From Archangium sp. (GTDB lineage Bacteria > Myxococcota > Myxococcia > Myxococcales > Myxococcaceae), in the NCBI GenBank assembly GCA_030695565.1, contig JAUYRZ010000047.1, positions 89,138 to 153,137 of the forward strand: 64,000 nt of DNA, in the 5' to 3' direction. The notes under the pieces were generated by a model. That model was not told the DNA's origin, did no database searches, and saw only the letters and a list, made by a program, of their open reading frames with translations. The position numbers and the translations under genes were made by a program. Positions 24,105-31,884 of the stretch are shown in pieces (position 1 is the first letter of the stretch; every line of letters begins with the position of its first letter).

Positions 24105-25012
24105 GCCGACGTCACCCTGCACTCCGGAACCAGATCCACACCACCAAAGAACTCCTTCACCACCAGCGCCCATGCCTTCGCGTTGTCGGCGTTGCCGCAC
24201 TTGAAGGCCTTGATGGGCTTCTGCTTCTTCAACAAGGCGCGGTGCTCCGAGTAATACCGCCGCCCGATGTCGGCCGCGTACTCGCCCACGCCGTTGCCGG
24301 GCTGAAAGTCGTAGTACGTGCCGCCGCGCACCTTGATGCTGTCGGGTGTGTACGGCTCGAGGCACTTCACGCTCACGCCGCACTTCGCGACGATGCGATC
24401 GTAGATGGGCGAGAGCGCCTGGTGCGACCAGTTGCCGTGCGCCTGATCATTCAAGTGAAACACTTCGTGAAACAGCGTGCCGCGTACGCCGGGCTCCGAG
24501 CCGAAGAGTGACCCCGACACGTTGTAGGCGACCGCCCAGTCCACCGCGTACGCAGACGGCGTGCGCCGCTTCACCGACTCGAAGAAGCGGAAGTCGAGCG
24601 CGCGCCAGCGGTAGTTCGGCTTGCCGCCCAGGTCCTTGAAGAACGACTCGAAGTCGAGCAGCGCCCCCGCGGCCCACTCCAGGTGCCGGCGATCGGCGCC
24701 GATGGGCAGGTGGGGAATGAGGTGCAGCTTGCCGCGATAGCCTCCATCGAAGTCCTGCTCGGGCAACACGCCCATCACGGTGCCGCTGGCCGCGTAGAGC
24801 GAAGCAGCCACCTTCGACGCAGCGGGATCCTTCGCGTAGCGCGCGGCGATCAGACAGGCGATCTGCTCTGCTTCGTTGCCCGTGTCGCAGGGCGCAGGCG
24901 ACTCGTCGGTGATGAAGAGGATCTCCTGCGCGAGGCCGCGATCGACTCGGGGCGGCTCTTCCGCGAGCACCGAAAGCGACATCAGCATCGAGCCCATCAA
25001 CCATCGCGTCAT
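24092..25012 (-). CDS. secreted HExxH zincin-like protein
   Basis: 306 residues. The signal peptide is WLMGSMLMSLSVLAEE. The zinc motif HEVFH lies in GTLFHEVFHLNDQAHG. A further acidic residue in GNGVGEYAADIGRRYY, about 75 residues on, may be the third ligand. A CxxxxxC pair (KCGVSVKCLEPY) and another (APCDTGNEAEQIAC) suggest disulfides in the periplasm or outside. It is probably a metallopeptidase of a small uncharacterised group. Its stop is contributed by the dispersed repeat. Divergent from the GH44 gene across 305 bases. Confidence 0.7.
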   Translation of the reverse strand: MTRWLMGSMLMSLSVLAEEPPRVDRGLAQEILFITDESPAPCDTGNEAEQIACLIAARYAKDPAASKVAASLYAASGTVMGVLPEQDFDGGYRGKLHLIPHLPIGADRRHLEWAAGALLDFESFFKDLGGKPNYRWRALDFRFFESVKRRTPSAYAVDWAVAYNVSGSLFGSEPGVRGTLFHEVFHLNDQAHGNWSHQALSPIYDRIVAKCGVSVKCLEPYTPDSIKVRGGTYYDFQPGNGVGEYAADIGRRYYSEHRALLKKQKPIKAFKCGNADNAKAWALVVKEFFGGVDLVPECRVTSAPSP

Positions 25013-25317
25013 CGGCTCGCGAGTCTACGCGGGCGGATTTTTCCCGTCGGCACGCACGAAGAAAATGGGTCGACGGACAGGCCTGCACGGGCAGGTGCGC
25101 GCGCCAACGCACTGATCGCACTCGCCCTACATCAGCGTCGAGCACCGACGCGCGGTGCTTTTGGCCCCACATCGCTCTCCCGTACTCATCGCCTCCTTTC
25201 GAGGTCGCGCACTTCTGCCCGGCTTCGATGCAGTGGCCTTCGAGGGATGGCCGATGAGTCGCGAAGCAGCAGGTCGCCGGAAGTTGCGGTGGCCCGCTGG
25301 GCGGCTCGAGGAGCTCG
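25013..25317. other. 305-base divergent intergenic space
   Basis: It lies between the starts of the secreted zincin (minus) and the GH44 glucanase (plus). I see no supported gene, RNA or repeat in it. CGAGGAG just before the ATG at 25318 is the ribosome-binding site of the glucanase. The promoters for both genes should lie here but no consensus boxes stand out. Confidence 0.5.
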
Positions 25318-27072
25318 ATGAAAGTGTCTGTCAACCGATGGGCTGGAGCGGTGTTCGCAGTGGTCGTGGCCTTGAGCGCGTGTCAGCCGATGGAGAGCAT
25401 CGCGCATGAGGCGCAGCACTCAGAAGCGGTCGAGACCAGCACGACCCGCACCGGGAGGCCTCTGTCGACTGGAAGCACCGCGCGCCCCGCGACGTCTGCG
25501 CCGGCCTCGCTCGACTCGGACACCGGGCTCGTCACAGACGCAGGAACGGCGCTCGCCCCCGGAGATCCCGGCGCGGGTGACGTGCGCTTCGCCATCGACA
25601 CCGCAGCGCAAGTGCGCCCCATCAGCCGCTACGTCTACGGCAAGAACTTCAACGGCCGCACCTGGGCGCAGGAGCCGAACCTCACGATGAACCGCATCGG
25701 CGGCAATCGGTGGTCGGCGTACAACTGGGAGAACAACGCCTCGAACGCGGGCTCCGACTTCAACGACCAGAGCGACGGCTACCTCGGCGGCGGCAGCACG
25801 CCTGGTGAAGCGGTGCGGATGAACGTGGAGGCGGCTCGCAACGCGGGCGGCTCCATTCTGGTCACCGTGCCGATGCTCGGTTGGGTCGCGGCCGACAAGC
25901 TCGCCACCAGCGTACGCGACCAGCCCATCACCTCGCGGTTCGTGCAGACCCGCCCCGTGAAGGGCGCGGCGTTCGTCTACCCGCCGAACCTGAACGACGG
26001 CGTGGTCAGCCAGGACGAGTTCGTCTCGTGGCTGGAGACCACCTTCCCCACCGCGCACCAGGATCCCACCCGCGAGATCTTCTACTCGCTCGATAACGAG
26101 CCCGATCTCTGGTCGGAGACCCACTCGTCGATCCACCCTGAGCCGCTGCGCTACGACGAGCTGCTCGGCAAGAGCATCGCCACCGCGGCCGCCGTGAAGG
26201 ACGTCGCGCCCGAGGGCAAGGTGATCGGCTTCGTCAGCTACGGCTACGCCGGCTTCACCAACCTGCAGAACGCACCGGACGCCGCGGGCCGCGACTTCAC
26301 CGACTACTTCCTCGACGGCATGCGCGACGCGGAAGAGACGCACGGCAAGCGCCTGATGGATGTGCTCGACCTGCACTGGTACCCGGAAGCGCGCGGCAAC
26401 AACGTGCGCGTCATGGGCGAGGACACCTCGGCGGCGGTGGCGCAGGCCCGCATGCAGGCGCCTCGTTCGCTGTGGGATCCCAGCTACGTGGAGACCAGCT
26501 GGATCACCAACGACAACGGTGGCCAGGCGCTGCGCCTGATCCCTTCGATGAAGGAGAAGATCGCGGCGCACTACCCCGGCACCGAGCTGGCGGTCACCGA
26601 GTACTACTACGGCGGCGGCAGCCACATCTCAGGCGGCATCGCGCAGGCCGACGTGCTCGGCATCTTCGGGCGTGAAGGCATTCAGTCGGCGGCGATGTGG
26701 CCGATGACCAGCGACGTGCCCTTCATCACCGGCGGCTTCGCGATGTTCCGCAGCTACGACGGTGCGGGCGGCAGCTTCGGCGACGTCTCGGTGCAGGCGA
26801 ACAACAGCGACGTGATCGACACCTCGGTCTACGCGAGCGTGGACTCCGCCACGAACAAGGTGGTGCTGGTGGTGATCAACAAGGCGAGCACCGAGAAGGT
26901 CGCCGCGCTCACCATCTCGCACGACACGGCCTTCAGCCGCGCGAAGGTCTACCAGCTCACCTCGGCCTCACCGACCGCCACGCCTGGCGCCGACGTGGTG
27001 CTCAGCCAGCAGAACGCGCTCCGGTACACGATGCCGGCGATGAGCGTCAGCACGCTGGTGCTCGAGCCTTGA
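25318..27072 (+). CDS. glycoside hydrolase family 44 endoglucanase lipoprotein
   Basis: 584 residues. The lipoprotein signal ends at Cys22 (VVALSACQPM), followed by a Ser/Thr/Ala-rich linker to about 85. The catalytic domain shows GH44 signatures: NRIGGNRWSAYNWENNAS near the start, Glu261 in SLDNEPDLW as acid/base and Glu428 in AVTEYYYGG as nucleophile, with LDLHWYPEARG between them. A C-terminal beta-sandwich carries KVVLVVINKAS and ends STLVLEP. GH44 enzymes cut beta-1,4-glucans such as xyloglucan and carboxymethyl cellulose. Lipidation means the enzyme stays on the cell surface. The sequence is followed by a strong hairpin terminator. Confidence 0.92.
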   Translation: MKVSVNRWAGAVFAVVVALSACQPMESIAHEAQHSEAVETSTTRTGRPLSTGSTARPATSAPASLDSDTGLVTDAGTALAPGDPGAGDVRFAIDTAAQVRPISRYVYGKNFNGRTWAQEPNLTMNRIGGNRWSAYNWENNASNAGSDFNDQSDGYLGGGSTPGEAVRMNVEAARNAGGSILVTVPMLGWVAADKLATSVRDQPITSRFVQTRPVKGAAFVYPPNLNDGVVSQDEFVSWLETTFPTAHQDPTREIFYSLDNEPDLWSETHSSIHPEPLRYDELLGKSIATAAAVKDVAPEGKVIGFVSYGYAGFTNLQNAPDAAGRDFTDYFLDGMRDAEETHGKRLMDVLDLHWYPEARGNNVRVMGEDTSAAVAQARMQAPRSLWDPSYVETSWITNDNGGQALRLIPSMKEKIAAHYPGTELAVTEYYYGGGSHISGGIAQADVLGIFGREGIQSAAMWPMTSDVPFITGGFAMFRSYDGAGGSFGDVSVQANNSDVIDTSVYASVDSATNKVVLVVINKASTEKVAALTISHDTAFSRAKVYQLTSASPTATPGADVVLSQQNALRYTMPAMSVSTLVLEP

Positions 27073-27080
27073 TTCCCCAC

Positions 27081-27112
27081 TGACGGCGCTCTGCATCGGT
27101 GGAGCGCCGTCA
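27081..27112 (+). terminator. intrinsic terminator after the GH44 gene
   Basis: TGACGGCGCTC (27081-27091) and GAGCGCCGTCA (27102-27112) pair perfectly over 11 bases around a 10-base loop, followed by CTTCGTTT. It lies 9 bases past the stop, so it separates the glucanase from the next gene. Confidence 0.75.
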
Positions 27113-27141
27113 CTTCGTTTCCTCTCTTTCTGGAGTTCCCC

Positions 27142-28848
27142 ATGCGAATCGTCTCGAGCCTTGCCCTGATCACTGCCGTTGGACTGTCCGCCTGTGATGT
27201 TCCGCAGCAACCGTACGGAGAGCCTCTCGATTCAGAAGTGGAGCAGGCGAAGCGCAGGTGGCCCAGGGCCGATGCGGGGGTGAAGACTGACGGAGGGTCG
27301 AACACCGGTGGCGGCGGTGGCGTGAGCACGGGCGGTGGCGGAACGGGCGGCGGCGGTGGGACCAACACGGGCGGTGGCACGAACACGGGCGGCGGCACGA
27401 ACACGGGTGGCGGTACCAACACGGGTGGCGGTACCAGCACGGGTGGCGGTACCAACACGGGTGGAGGTACCAACACGGGTGGCGGTACCAACACGGGCGG
27501 CGGTAGCGGAACACTCACCGGCTTCACGCACGGCGCCGTCGGCTGCGCGGCTCAGTCGCTCGACTCGAACGTGAGCGTCGGCGGCTACATGTCCGATCGG
27601 TATCACTGGAGCGACGCCACCTGCGCACGCCGCAGCGCCGCGCTCGTCCGCAACAACACGGCAGACCCGGGTGGCTCGAACGGCGGCTACCTGCGCGAGC
27701 TCACGCTGACGGTCAACGGAGCCACGCGCACGGCCCGCGGCACCGGCGCCAACAGCTGGAATGGCTGGGGCTACGTGGTCAATCATTACGGCTCGAGCGC
27801 CGACACCTCGAAGGGCAAGGTCGGCACGTTCCGCTCTGTGCTGGCGGGGGCGAACCACTCCATTCACGAGTTCAAGGTGCAGATGAGCCCGGGTGGCCCC
27901 GTCGCGGCGACGGTGCACTGGTTCTTCGCCACCGGCCGCAGCGAGCCCGTCTTCGCCATCACCTACGACGTGACCTCGCCGGTGAACACGGTGCGCGCCG
28001 ACACCCGTGCGCCGTACGGCGACCTCGCGTTCGAAGGCACTCCGGGCCCCATCGGCGGCATTGGCTGGGGCGACATCTACAAGTTCACCACCACGGGCAA
28101 CGGCCCCGTCACGATGAACTCGACGTGGGACTACACCGCGCCGAACTCGGTGCCGTACGTGCGCATGTGGTCGTCGGCGGTCGACGCAGAGATGGGCGCG
28201 GTGCAGACGCAGACGATGACGCAGCACCTCGCGGGTGGCGACTACGGCTCGGGGAGCATCGGCGCGTGCCAGGGCAAGACGAGCGCCAACAAGGGCTCGA
28301 ATTGCAGCACCGGCGCGCAGACCATGCCGTCGGATTGGCTGTGGCCTTTCCAGCTCAACCAGTACGAGCTCGGGTCGACCACGTCTTCACACCGCGTGGC
28401 GTGGGGCTCGAACTACGGCGCCATCGGCCGCGAGTCGGTCACCGCTTTCGGCCAGACCGTCTCGGGCCATCCGCAGGTGAAGTACGGCGTGTTCCTGGTG
28501 GTCGGTGCGCGGTCGACGGGTGACACCCTCACGCGCGTCACGCAGGTCGAGCGCCTCACCTCGGCGACTGTCCTCGGCGCGACCTGGAACCCGATGTACG
28601 CGGTCTGGGATGCGCCGGCGGTGAGCGGCGGCACCACGCTGACGCTCGATCCGAAGGGAGCGGCCATCAACGCGCCCATCTTCCGGCTCACCGGCTTCAC
28701 CGCGGCGCAACTGACCCAGGTGACCGTGGGCGGCGTCGCGCTGCAGCCGGGCGCGGGCTACTTCGCCACCATCGATGGGGCCACGCAGTCGGTGTGGATC
28801 ACCCTCAACGGCACGGTCTCCGCGCCGATCACGTTGCGCGTGCAGTGA
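27142..28848 (+). CDS. lipoprotein with TNTGGG repeat linker
   Basis: 568 residues. The lipoprotein signal is IVSSLALITAVGLSAC. A short polar stretch leads to a Gly-rich linker including eight 6-residue repeats of the form TNTGGG (residues about 74-121), which would be flexible and surface exposed. The remaining 440 residues are a beta-rich domain with aromatic stretches (GYMSDRYHWSDATCAR, ANSWNGWGYVVNHYG, STWDYTAPNSVPYVRMW) and a possible small Ig-like domain at the end (LTQVTVGGVALQPGAGYFA). I do not recognise the family. Its position next to a GH44 lipoprotein suggests carbohydrate binding or cleavage, which is inference. Confidence 0.75.
   Translation: MRIVSSLALITAVGLSACDVPQQPYGEPLDSEVEQAKRRWPRADAGVKTDGGSNTGGGGGVSTGGGGTGGGGGTNTGGGTNTGGGTNTGGGTNTGGGTSTGGGTNTGGGTNTGGGTNTGGGSGTLTGFTHGAVGCAAQSLDSNVSVGGYMSDRYHWSDATCARRSAALVRNNTADPGGSNGGYLRELTLTVNGATRTARGTGANSWNGWGYVVNHYGSSADTSKGKVGTFRSVLAGANHSIHEFKVQMSPGGPVAATVHWFFATGRSEPVFAITYDVTSPVNTVRADTRAPYGDLAFEGTPGPIGGIGWGDIYKFTTTGNGPVTMNSTWDYTAPNSVPYVRMWSSAVDAEMGAVQTQTMTQHLAGGDYGSGSIGACQGKTSANKGSNCSTGAQTMPSDWLWPFQLNQYELGSTTSSHRVAWGSNYGAIGRESVTAFGQTVSGHPQVKYGVFLVVGARSTGDTLTRVTQVERLTSATVLGATWNPMYAVWDAPAVSGGTTLTLDPKGAAINAPIFRLTGFTAAQLTQVTVGGVALQPGAGYFATIDGATQSVWITLNGTVSAPITLRVQ
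27361..27504 (+). repeat. eight 18-base tandem repeats in a coding linker
   Basis: Unit ACCAACACGGGYGGYGGY, eight near-identical copies in frame, each coding Thr-Asn-Thr-Gly-Gly-Gly (one Ser variant). Low divergence at third positions points to recent expansion or contraction by slippage, so length may vary between strains. Confidence 0.9.
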
Positions 28849-28856
28849 ATGGGCGA

Positions 28857-28907
28857 AAACGGTTGTGACGAAAAGGCCATTACCCCGGCCGATCGTCACA
28901 ACCGTTT
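28857..28907 (+). terminator. 15-bp perfect inverted repeat downstream of the TNTGGG lipoprotein
   Basis: AAACGGTTGTGACGA (28857-28871) and TCGTCACAACCGTTT (28893-28907) are exact reverse complements separated by 21 bases, starting 8 bases past a stop codon. The RNA hairpin ends in UUU. It is likely a terminator, although the low GC compared with other stems here and the long loop would also suit a protein-binding site ahead of the gene at 28965. Confidence 0.6.
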
Positions 28908-28964
28908 CTGCGCTGAAATCGCCGGCACCTTGCGGTGAGGCGGGGCGTTTGCGATTGAGGGTGC

Positions 28965-29312
28965 ATGAAGCAGCTCATGTGCCTCCTGGTTCTCTGCTCC
29001 GCCGTCAGCGTGCCCGCAGATGCTCCAGCCAATGAACGGCTCGACATCGCGCTCAAGGCCTACCGGCTCGCAGCGACGGGCTATCGCGAAGGCAACGTCC
29101 CACAAGAGGTCGTCGCGATGTGGAGCACGCGCGCCTGGGAGATTCAGAAAGCCGCGGGCGCTCCCAGTGCAGGTGCCGACTACGTCTTCCGGATGAAGGA
29201 ACTGGAGAACGTGGCCACCGCGCGCGCGAAGGATGGCAGGGCCAACGCGCTCGAGCAGCTCAACGCGCAGTTCCTCCGCCTCGAAGCGGAGCTCGCCGCG
29301 AAGAAGAAGTGA
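28965..29312 (+). CDS. small secreted helical protein
   Basis: 115 residues. The signal peptide is KQLMCLLVLCSAVSVPADA. The mature part is helical and charged (ERLDIALKAYRLAATGYREG, then MWSTRAWEIQKAAG) and ends in a Lys run. It may be a tetratricopeptide-like or coiled helical hairpin of unknown role. It stands alone after the strong hairpin and before a long empty stretch. Confidence 0.65.
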   Translation: MKQLMCLLVLCSAVSVPADAPANERLDIALKAYRLAATGYREGNVPQEVVAMWSTRAWEIQKAAGAPSAGADYVFRMKELENVATARAKDGRANALEQLNAQFLRLEAELAAKKK

Positions 29313-29705
29313 GTCGGGTGGGTTTGACGGCAGCCGTCTGCTGTCTTCGTGCAGGCGTGGAGCACTGGTTCAGCGCGAGCGCAATGGAGGAGCGGCTGCT
29401 GAAGCCTACTTCTGTGCATGAATCGGACGCGCCCCTCGGGGCGGAGACCGCGAGTGCACCGGGTCATCAAGCCAACCTTCGCTTTGTAAACTTTGATCAT
29501 GAGGGCGCAGGTGGGCCCTGGAGAGGCTCTCGGGCTCAGGGATTTTGATGACAAAGCGTGAGTTGCGAAAGTGCGATTCGGTGCGCTTGCGTCGAAGCTT
29601 TCGTCAGCGCGATCACTCTGGAGTCGCGTCGTGAGGGGCCTCTGCGCAAAGGCGCAGCGTCACGCGAACAGAAGCACCACACCCTTCAAGGTGCTTCCGC
29701 CTGGC
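29313..29705. other. 393-base gene-free stretch with two hairpins
   Basis: It lies between the ends of two convergent genes. I find no supported coding region. Two inverted repeats occur near the right end: CTGCGC/GCGCAG around 29642-29657 and GAAGCACC/GGTGCTTC at 29671-29697. A relatively AT-rich patch is centred near 29490. It may be the remains of a lost gene. Confidence 0.45.
29671..29697 (-). terminator. hairpin downstream of the transglutaminase-elicitor gene
   Basis: GAAGCACC (29671-29678) and GGTGCTTC (29690-29697) pair exactly with an 11-base loop, 9 bases past the minus-strand stop at 29706. No strong T-run follows, so efficiency is uncertain. Confidence 0.45.
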
Positions 29706-31760
29706 TCACTGATCAGCGGTCGTCAGCGAGAAGGCCGACGCGCGATAGCCATGCACCCCGATGTGCAGCACGCCGCTGATCGAGGGCGTGAAGGTGAGCA
29801 TCTCGTTACCAGACGACGTGTAGGCACGCGCGGTGTAGCTCGCAGTCGTCGGAGCGGCACCGAGCTTCACGTAGAGATCCACGTCGGCCGCGGCGCGTGA
29901 GCGGATCACCACCGGGCGGCCCGCGGTCACGGGGAGCGTGAAGACCTTCAGCTCTCCGAGTGAAACGTTGCCGCTGATGTTGAGGTGAGCAACGCCGCCA
30001 TCGCTCGCAGCGCCGCCATCGGTGACCACGCCCGCATCCGGCCGCACGCCGCCATCGGTCGCGATGCCACCATCAACGACCACGCCACCATCGACACGCA
30101 CGCCGCCGTCCGTCGCGACGCCACCATCGACACGCACGCCGCCATCGACCACGACGCCCGCATCCACACGCACGCCCGCATCGACTCCGGCATCCACGCG
30201 CACGCCCGCATCGACACTCACGCCGCCATCAACCACAGCCGCGCCGACGTACTTCACCTTCAGCTGCACCGTCGCCGCCGAGTACCCGTTGACCGACACG
30301 TACAGCGCACCGGGCCCCTGCAGCTCGCAGTTCTCGTTCGACGTGCCCGCGTACGGCCGGCAGTCGTACAGGTTGAGCGACGGCTGGCCGTTCATCTTCA
30401 CGTACAGATCCGCGTCGCCCGTTCCAGTGAGCGTCACGCTGATGGTGCCCGCGGCGGTGGTGAACGGACCGAAGTGTCTCCACTCGCCCTTGGCGATCGG
30501 GGCCGACTCGTTCACTTCGACCGCGTTGCCGGTGAGCGCGCCCTGCCCCGCCGACTCCAGGACGAGCGCCTTCACCTCGGCGTACTTGATGGCCCCGCCG
30601 GCGACCGAGCCGCTCGCGCTGATGGGCAGCCAGAGAAAGTCAGGGTGATTCAGCTTGCTGCTGCCGACCCACTCTCCGCCGAGAATCTTGCCGGTCGCGT
30701 CGAGCTCGAGCACGTAATCGTAGCGATCCGTGCGCGTGTAGCTGTCGATGTTCGGAGCGGTGTAGCCATCGTCTGAGCTCGACTCGCTGATGTACTTCAC
30801 CTCGGACTTCACGTGGATGAAGCGGGTCGCGTTCGCATTGAAGCGGTACGTCGACAGCTCCGCGCCGCCATCGGTCGCCGTGACGCCGATGAGCTTGTTT
30901 GCCTGCTCCGAGGTCAGCTCGCTCTTGGAGGTCACCTTGAAGTTGCGCAGCGGCTGGTTCCACACTTCGTACGAGTTGGTGCGGTCTTCGACGAACGACT
31001 GCTTCATCAGGCCGAGGTAGTTCGCGAGCAGCACGTGGTACGTGCCGGCGTTGGTGTCGCGGCACTCGCGATCGCTGTCGACCGGGCGGCCGTACGCGTC
31101 GAGCCTGATGCCGCCGCCATCCGGCGTGGAGTTGTGCTTGTTGCACCGCAGGCTGACGAACTTGGTGGTGGTCGAGTTGTGCACCAGCGACGCGAGGGCC
31201 TTGAGGTCCTGCGCTTCGAAGGTCACCCCGTTGCGGGTGACGGGGCGCTTCGGCTCGGGAAACAGAATCGAAGCCGGAGCCCACGCGTGGCAGATGCCCC
31301 ACCAGGAAGCGACGCAGCGGCCTTCTTCTTTGCCCGGGCGCTTCGCACAGGTCTCCCCCAGAAAGCTGTCGCACTCCGTCGTCTCGCGGCAGGTCTTGGA
31401 GACCGACTCGATGCCGTGGCTGCGCGAGACCGCGTCTTCCACGTTCGTGCCGCCAAACGCCTTCTGGTACTTGAGCGATGGCGAATCAGACTGCGCGCCG
31501 GCCCAGCGGTGGTTGATGTTGTCTTCGTACGTGGGCCAGTAGCTGCCCGCCCACGGAATGTTGGCGGCCTCGCCCGCGAGCGGCAGTGCGTCGAAGTTCA
31601 GCTGCAGGTTCGCGCTGAAGAGCGACGGGCTGTCTTGCGAAGCCCACGCTTCGGCGGACTTCACGATCTCAGGCGTCTCGAGCTCTTCGCCCTCGATGAA
31701 AGCGACCTGCCCGCCACAACCTGCGATGAGAACAAGAGCCAACCAGTTGAAATTGCGCAC
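29706..31760 (-). CDS. transglutaminase-elicitor-like lipoprotein with two PPC-type domains
   Basis: 684 residues from a GTG at 31760, which gives the lipoprotein signal RNFNWLALVLIAGC; GAGG lies about 8 bases upstream. Residues about 65-425 resemble the transglutaminase domain of oomycete GP42/Pep-13 elicitors: WPTYEDNINHRWAG, WWGICHAWAPASILFPEP with nucleophile Cys157, then AGTYHVLLANYLG and EDRTNSYEVWNQPL as likely His and Asp partners. Such enzymes crosslink Gln and Lys side chains. A PPC-like beta domain (about 428-513, GDADLYVKMNGQP) is joined by a VDGGV/VDAGV repeat linker to a second one (about 591-684, AADVDLYVKLGAAP). It is expected on the cell surface. Confidence 0.85.
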   Translation of the reverse strand: MRNFNWLALVLIAGCGGQVAFIEGEELETPEIVKSAEAWASQDSPSLFSANLQLNFDALPLAGEAANIPWAGSYWPTYEDNINHRWAGAQSDSPSLKYQKAFGGTNVEDAVSRSHGIESVSKTCRETTECDSFLGETCAKRPGKEEGRCVASWWGICHAWAPASILFPEPKRPVTRNGVTFEAQDLKALASLVHNSTTTKFVSLRCNKHNSTPDGGGIRLDAYGRPVDSDRECRDTNAGTYHVLLANYLGLMKQSFVEDRTNSYEVWNQPLRNFKVTSKSELTSEQANKLIGVTATDGGAELSTYRFNANATRFIHVKSEVKYISESSSDDGYTAPNIDSYTRTDRYDYVLELDATGKILGGEWVGSSKLNHPDFLWLPISASGSVAGGAIKYAEVKALVLESAGQGALTGNAVEVNESAPIAKGEWRHFGPFTTAAGTISVTLTGTGDADLYVKMNGQPSLNLYDCRPYAGTSNENCELQGPGALYVSVNGYSAATVQLKVKYVGAAVVDGGVSVDAGVRVDAGVDAGVRVDAGVVVDGGVRVDGGVATDGGVRVDGGVVVDGGIATDGGVRPDAGVVTDGGAASDGGVAHLNISGNVSLGELKVFTLPVTAGRPVVIRSRAAADVDLYVKLGAAPTTASYTARAYTSSGNEMLTFTPSISGVLHIGVHGYRASAFSLTTADQ
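29985..30240 (-). repeat. Val-Asp-Gly/Ala-Gly coding repeat
   Basis: Short in-frame repeats of about 18 bases coding variants of VxVDGG and VDAG, forming a flexible acidic linker between the two PPC-type domains of the lipoprotein. Similar Asp-Ala-Gly linkers occur in the VWA lipoprotein at 69-1169. Confidence 0.75.
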
Positions 31761-31884
31761 GTTGTAGCCTCGGGAGCTGCCGGGAAATTGACTTCTTCCG
31801 ACACAGACACTCACCGACCTACATGTGCGCACAGATTAGAGCAAGCCCGAGTGAACGCGTCCGTGCGAAAGCGCGACTTCTACG

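Noticed and set aside
25155..25409. Open frame before the GH44 gene
   Set aside because: No domain, and it overlaps the lipoprotein signal and ribosome-binding site of the glucanase.
30022..30648. Thr/Pro/Ser-repeat open frame opposite the VDGG linker
   Set aside because: It is the reverse-strand reading of the coding repeat in the transglutaminase-elicitor gene.
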